Of a DNA stretch of 64,000 bases, positions 63,908 through 64,000 are shown one piece after another (the first letter of the stretch is position 1; each line of letters opens with the position of its first letter). The notes under the pieces are model-generated. The model saw only the letters and a list, made by a program, of their open reading frames with translations, was not told the DNA's origin and made no database searches. This DNA is from Candidatus Acidulodesulfobacterium ferriphilum (GTDB taxonomy: Bacteria > SZUA-79 > Acidulodesulfobacterales > Acidulodesulfobacteraceae). The translations under genes were made by a program, and so were the position numbers. Location: NCBI GenBank assembly GCA_004195035.1, contig SGBD01000001.1, positions 726,368 through 790,367 of the forward strand, written 5' to 3'.

Positions 63908-64000
63908 GATTCGATATTCGTCTTTTTATCGTTAATTAATTTTTGTGAAAGTTTTTAATTAAGCCTCAGGCTTCCCTTGGCTTTTCCGCTGATATCCCCT

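Noticed and set aside
63908-64000. Riboswitch or gene start in the last 93 bases
   Set aside because: No motif, ribosome binding site or open frame could be supported before the window ends.

Overview
AT-rich chromosomal DNA from a bacterium. It opens inside dnaN (5' end outside the window) followed directly by gyrB, so a replication-origin-type cluster lies just to the left. Gene content suggests an anaerobic to microaerophilic, probably autotrophic organism: a fumarate hydratase / succinyl-CoA ligase / 2-oxoglutarate:ferredoxin oxidoreductase block (reductive TCA type), the siroheme-dependent (Ahb) route to heme, a cbb3-type oxygen reductase and a large copper/silver efflux locus. This combination fits sulfur- or metal-environment bacteria of the Desulfobacterota type, perhaps an acid-mine-drainage lineage; that placement is inference from gene content only. 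No rRNA, tRNA or CRISPR array was seen.

Layout. 1-3.4 kb: dnaN, gyrB (+). 3.4-14.3 kb: mostly minus strand: tatA, then (in transcription order, from the right) a CDF metal exporter, fumarase alpha and beta, sucC, sucD, korDABC, ndk, nth and a CcoN-like half protein; queE is on plus. 14.4-24.1 kb: an MFS transporter (+), then a minus-strand copper module: a small Met-rich CxxC protein, a Met-rich membrane cytochrome c, CusC, CusB, CusA, and farther on a secreted Pro-rich protein. 24.4-26.6 kb: proC-yggS-maf (+), closed by a strong hairpin. 26.6-31 kb: a heme-binding HAMP protein, topA and a very divergent dprA-like gene (-). 31-38 kb: a plastic zone with a periplasmic ligand-binding protein, DUF488, a Moco protein, an hsdM remnant, an SDR, an LRV-repeat protein, a truncated second DUF488 copy, an AAA ATPase with a 33-bp-phased operator-like array, and a fragment of the LRV gene. 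38-45 kb: PBP1A, moaA, gyrA, gpsA (+). 45-54.7 kb: osmC, then AMMECR1, siroheme dehydrogenase/chelatase, hemX-like, hemA, hemC, cobA-hemD, ahbC, ahbD (+). 54.7-58 kb: RDD protein and polA. 58-64 kb: a cbb3 oxidase operon: ccoN, a fused ccoO/cytochrome c, ccoI copper ATPase, ccoS and a tiny membrane subunit.

How it fits together. The heme operon makes uroporphyrinogen III, then precorrin-2/siroheme, and AhbC/AhbD convert didecarboxysiroheme to heme b; that heme serves the cbb3 oxidase and the several c-type cytochromes. The Cus locus and CcoI handle copper export and copper delivery to the oxidase.

A recurring family of palindromic repeats (hairpins of the type CTGGATTCC(C/T)GC...GC(G/A)GGAATCCAG, sometimes inside a roughly 165-bp unit with terminal inverted repeats) dots the intergenic regions. 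Repeat-related segments are also embedded in frame in polA and cusB. Together with the hsdM remnant and partial gene duplications at 32-37 kb, they show active small-scale remodelling.
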